22,225 nucleotides of DNA, taken from assembly GCA_015501075.1 (NCBI GenBank), contig JADNYJ010000514.1:1-22225 (forward strand). The letters run 5' to 3'. This document shows positions 19,103 through 22,225 of this stretch, piece by piece. The notes beneath the pieces are model-generated. The model worked only from the letters and a program-made list of their open reading frames with translations, did no database searches and was not told the origin of the DNA. A program made the translations under genes and the position numbers. The DNA comes from Gymnopilus junonius (taxonomy: Eukaryota > Basidiomycota > Agaricomycetes > Agaricales > Galerinaceae). How positions within the stretch are numbered: position 1 is the first letter of the stretch; each line of letters starts with the position of its first letter.

Positions 19103-19576
19103 TCATCGCAAGGATGGTCTTTCTAACATGACTTGGAAGGGAAAAGGTTTTGGTACCTGGTATATTCGCGTTCGTTTCCAGCTGGAGTATTCTGTAGTTC
19201 TGCCTGCCGCATCGCTGTCTACACTTCTTGAAACTAAAAATGTTGAAAATTTGACCAGCATATTGAGGTCGGGCAAACATAAATAGCGTGTATCTGAGTC
19301 GACGTACAGTATAACAGCGTGAAGAATGACAGCCCAGTTTGTTACACGAAGCTGCTTGTCGGTCATCCAAATGACAAAGTTCGAGATCCACTTGTTTGCT
19401 GCTAGAAGCTTTAGCTGGGAATCTACAGGCTTTCGGAAGAGAAGATATAAGATGCGAAGAAACGCACTTGGAGGTAGCAAATGGTCAACGCTGAAATATA
19501 GCTTTGCATGTTGTATTATTAGATTGATAGAGGCTTTTTGAAGAGAATCCGGGGCATAAAGTTTGGCTGGGCACAA
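19103..19576 (-). other. Unrecognised 157-codon open frame
   Basis: The frame is rich in Leu, Ile and aromatic residues (for example AFLRILYLLF and VILHAVILYVDSD) and would be partly hydrophobic. Another minus frame over the same DNA is also open for 151 codons, and plus-strand frames of 71-96 codons overlap it. None shows a family motif or a convincing splice pattern. It could be a fast-evolving gene, a decayed gene or chance. No function is offered. Confidence 0.2.
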
Positions 19577-20127
19577 CTGTTGATCATTGTCAAGGTAAAG
19601 GCAGACGGGAAGCTCATGGAATCAGCAAAAGAGTGACCGTGCGAACATGGCGTTCGGGGACTAAGTTTAAAATTAAAAATAGCAGGGCCGTCGGGGCTTA
19701 CCACGATCACCTAGTCCACTTTCTCGCTCACGTTCAATGAAACACTTCTTTGTCTACGGAACGCACAGCAGTGCAGACTTCCACGGCACCTCTGTTTAGG
19801 ATCGAATATTATTCCCCTCCAGCAGCGCTGCTCTTTGGCTGGTCTAGAGCACTCTGAGAGCAAATTGTACCCGTCGTAAATCACCCTCACGACTGTGAAA
19901 CTTAAAAATTGTCAATCTGCGGCATGACAACCAATCTACTCTAAGTATAAGTAATCATATCTAGGGCAGCTACGAATTGGAGTGGTCTCTTACTTCTGTT
20001 TGCTGGCCCTTGTCCACGTTGCTGTGTTCTGGGAGCCGTTTGTAAAGTCCTCTGTCTTCCCCTTTACTACGACCTTCCCGACCCCCTTATACGAAGATGA
20101 CTGTCCTGGGCGTCTCCGAAATTTACT
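19577..20127. other. Intergenic, upstream of the BTB gene
   Basis: Contains short minus-strand open frames without recognisable motifs, and must include the BTB promoter close to 20128. No TATA-like element stands out. Confidence 0.45.
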
Positions 20128-21024
20128 ATGGTGAACAAATCTCCGGTAGCAACACCGACGAAGGGTGGCGTACACAGTCAATCACCTCGTGCCAAAGCCA
20201 AATCTGCAGTAAATACCCCTTCTGCGGTACCGAAGCTGAAGAGACATAAGCATTACTATATGCCGGACGGAAACATCGTGATTCAGGTTAGTTCTTACAG
20301 ATGGCTACTTATGTTCTTGCTTCTCAACTCGTGTTCTCTTTCAATAGGTGGAGAATACCTTGTTCAGATTGAGCCTTTCTGTGCTGCACGAGAACTCCCA
20401 GATTCTTAAGAATACGGTTCCCCTGCCGCCAGAGGGCAAGGTAGTACCTGTCGTGGGCTTCAATGACAAGCGTCCCTTAGTTCTGCGCGAAATCTCCGAG
20501 GTCGACTTCGTGCGTCTTCTAACCGTTCTGTTTCCACTGTATGTTGTCATTGGGCCTGATATAATATAATATAATACTCATATTGACGCCACAGGCCTTC
20601 CAAACCCACCAAGAAGATTAACACGGTTGATGCGCTTTTATCAGTCTTGAGGCTCGCTACCAGTTTACAAATGGAACGTGTACGCCGCACGCCATGCTGC
20701 AACTTCACGAGCTCCCGATCGATCCAGTCAGAAAAATCGCGATCTGGGACGAATTCCACCTCGATTCCAATCTGCTGCTGCCAGCATATGCAGCTCTCTG
20801 CCAACGTTCGGAACCTCTCACGTTGCCAATGACCATGAGTCTCGGAATTCGGAACTTCACGAAGATCGCCGCATCTAGGGATCTATATCGACAGAGGGTG
20901 GGTGCTGCGGATGCAGGGAAAGCTTGAGCCAGAAGAGAGCCAGAAAATCGCTAATGAAATTGTGTCTGTCGTTTTTGAGAAGCAGCCTGCCACCTTTCGT
21001 GCTGCAGAAAAGTCTGCATTGTAA
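20128..21024 (+). CDS. BTB/POZ domain protein, two single-nucleotide frameshifts
   Basis: Exons are 20128-20286, 20348-20538 and 20595-21024. A Ser/Pro/Lys-rich N-terminus leads into MPDGNIVIQV, then VENTLFRLSLSVL, NDKRPLVLREISEVDF and TVDALLSVLRLATSLQME. This is the form of the large fungal BTB/POZ family, which are dimerisation and adaptor proteins often of unknown role. After MERV (about 20676-20680) one base seems missing; the family frame resumes as TPHAMLQLHELPIDP, WDEFHLDSNLLLP and LPMTMSLG. Near 20917-20919 (ggg) one extra base shifts out the tail, which would continue KLEPEESQKIANEIV to the TAA at 21022-21024. The two shifts cancel. The second intron holds three ataat units (20561-20575). 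Either the allele is broken or the two sites are base-calling errors; I cannot tell which. Confidence 0.75.
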
Positions 21025-21510
21025 CTTACAGGAACAAGATGTTGTGTACATGGACTAACGCTAGGTGAATAATTTACCATCGAATGTGTTTATATATAGT
21101 AGCATACTCTTTGCAAAGAGTACTTAATTCAAGGATTTCTGAGGTCGCCCTCAAGCAACACTCAAGACACACCATAGGCAATCACCTTTGTCAATCACTT
21201 ACCATCCATCAACATCTAGCTCTCTTCAATGCCGGAAAATCAAGCTGGCGAATATCTTACTATCGTCTTCTGATAAATACAAGTACTTAGGTTACGAAAG
21301 TGGCAGCTCCGAATTGAAATTCAATGGTCTGTGACATGGAATAAGTACATAGATTACGAGATTGAGTGACAGTTCGCGTTTCAGCGCCGCTAACCCAACC
21401 AACTTAGTTCGTTACTAGAGACTATTTAACATCTAGGTATCCAGATATATGTGATAGTTCTGCGCGGTATCATTTCCAAGTCCAGCCTTGGAACGCAAAG
21501 AAGGGTATCT
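21025..21510. other. Intergenic between convergent gene ends
   Basis: Holds the 3' flanks of the BTB gene (+) and the USO1-like gene (-). Nothing else is recognised. Confidence 0.5.
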
Positions 21511-22225
21511 TTATTCATTATCATAACCGTCCTCTTCTGCCTCCTCATCATCCGAAACTTCCAGTCCTGCCTCACGCAGTCGCGCTTTATCCTTTTTCCG
21601 TTTACTAGTGACTTCATCGAGAAGTACCAAAGATCCTCCTGCTCTTTCTCCAGATCCTTCCGTTTTTCTTCGGAAGCTGTAATTTGTGATTGGAATCCCT
21701 CAACCTGCTTCTGGAGAACAGCGACCTTGAAAGATGTGTAAGCACTTGGTTTTAGAAGATAAAATATGACAGTACCTGTGAGTCATTGGAAGGAGCAGCA
21801 CCTCTTTCAGACGCCTTTGAAGGGTTTCAATCTCAGAAGACTGTTGGCGGATGACATCACGCAAAGAAGCAATGAGCATGGCAGACTCGGCACTTTGACC
21901 TGTGTGATGACAGGAATGAGAACAGAAGATGTGGTAAGAGGCACAGTAGTACACACCAGATGAAGACGACAGCTGATCCGGCTCAAATGAAAAGCCACGT
22001 TGCACTGTATCTGCATACAACAAGGTCAGAAAAGTGTCAGGACAAAAAATCTTAAGACCGACAATAATTGGATTTCCAGAAATCCACAAATGCCCAATCA
22101 AACCATATTTCACCTTCGTCAGAGGATCCTTGCTTTGCCGATAGCTGCAAACTTGGAGGAGGGAAGGGAAGAACTATCGAATCAGGGCCGACAAGTCTTG
22201 AACTTTTCGTCCTCACGGAAATCTT
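21511..22225 (-). CDS. USO1: Uso1/p115-like vesicle tethering factor, C-terminal part
   Basis: Exons on the minus strand are 22225-22114 (continuing outside the window), 22010-21957, 21899-21776 and 21725-21511. They encode a coiled coil (MLIASLRDVIRQQSSEIETL, then VAVLQKQVEGFQSQI and KRKDLEKEQEDL) and an acidic end (LREAGLEVSDDEEAEEDG). The EKEQEDLLVLL..V..KRK..K motif followed by LEVSDDEE is the hallmark of the Uso1/p115 C-terminus. Uso1 is a long dimeric tether for ER-to-Golgi vesicles, and the acidic tail is typical. Two 1-nt losses are needed to keep this reading: one near 21800-21803 (gagg, probably once gaggg) and one near 21627-21632 (ctttgg, between EQEDL and LVLL). Both sit at short homopolymers, so sequencing error and decay are both possible. 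The head domain lies outside the window. Confidence 0.65.

Noticed and set aside
20668..20725. A third intron in the BTB gene to explain its frame change
   Set aside because: The only usable donor/acceptor pair would delete conserved residues (MLQLHELPIDP) and still leave the wrong phase.

Overview
This window looks like nuclear DNA of a filamentous basidiomycete, probably an agaricomycete. The genes are densely packed and cut by many GT-AG introns of about 48-65 bp, and the conserved proteins have a fungal flavour: a mitochondrial ABC half-transporter, an Npy1-type NADH diphosphatase, an Ime2/MAK-like kinase, a BTB protein and the Uso1/p115 tail. No species is claimed. Everything rests on reading translations and splice sites by eye; no database search was run.

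Layout. 1-1294 (-) is a decayed monoacylglycerol lipase gene. 2546-5453 (+) is an intact 15-exon mitochondrial ABC half-transporter of the Mdl1/ABCB10 type. 5776-6850 (+) holds a possible glutathione-S-transferase scrap running into a conserved coiled-coil gene with an intact 3' half and a broken 5' half. 7234-14137 is an accessory block. 14633-16380 (-) is NPY1 and 16850-18256 (-) is the kinase, both with complete splice models. 18257-20127 holds nothing I can name. 20128-21024 (+) is a BTB/POZ gene needing two 1-nt frame corrections. 21511-22225 (-) is the 3' end of a USO1-like gene, also needing two.

The accessory block is the interesting part. A degraded tyrosine-recombinase-like gene (DUF3435/Crypton-like, 9717-11636 +) sits head to head with an unrecognised partner gene (8524-9710 -). 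Beyond the partner lies a C-rich repeat tract (7309-8340). The segment ends 39 bp before a complete intron-containing tRNA-Tyr(GUA) gene (11675-11766). At its other end lies a 28-bp direct copy (25/28 identical) of the upstream flank and first 18 nt of that same tRNA gene (7234-7261). This is the arrangement expected if a recombinase element once integrated at the 5' end of a tRNA gene, although SINE-like or simple duplication origins remain possible. Just past the tRNA is a clean 757-bp MITE with 38-bp terminal inverted repeats and TA flanks (11821-12577). Past that is a second, diverged copy of the partner gene in inverted orientation (12728-14137 +).

The intact genes are ordinary housekeeping or regulatory genes with no operon-like relation. 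The kinase is notable for lacking the catalytic-loop lysine and most of the glycine-rich loop.
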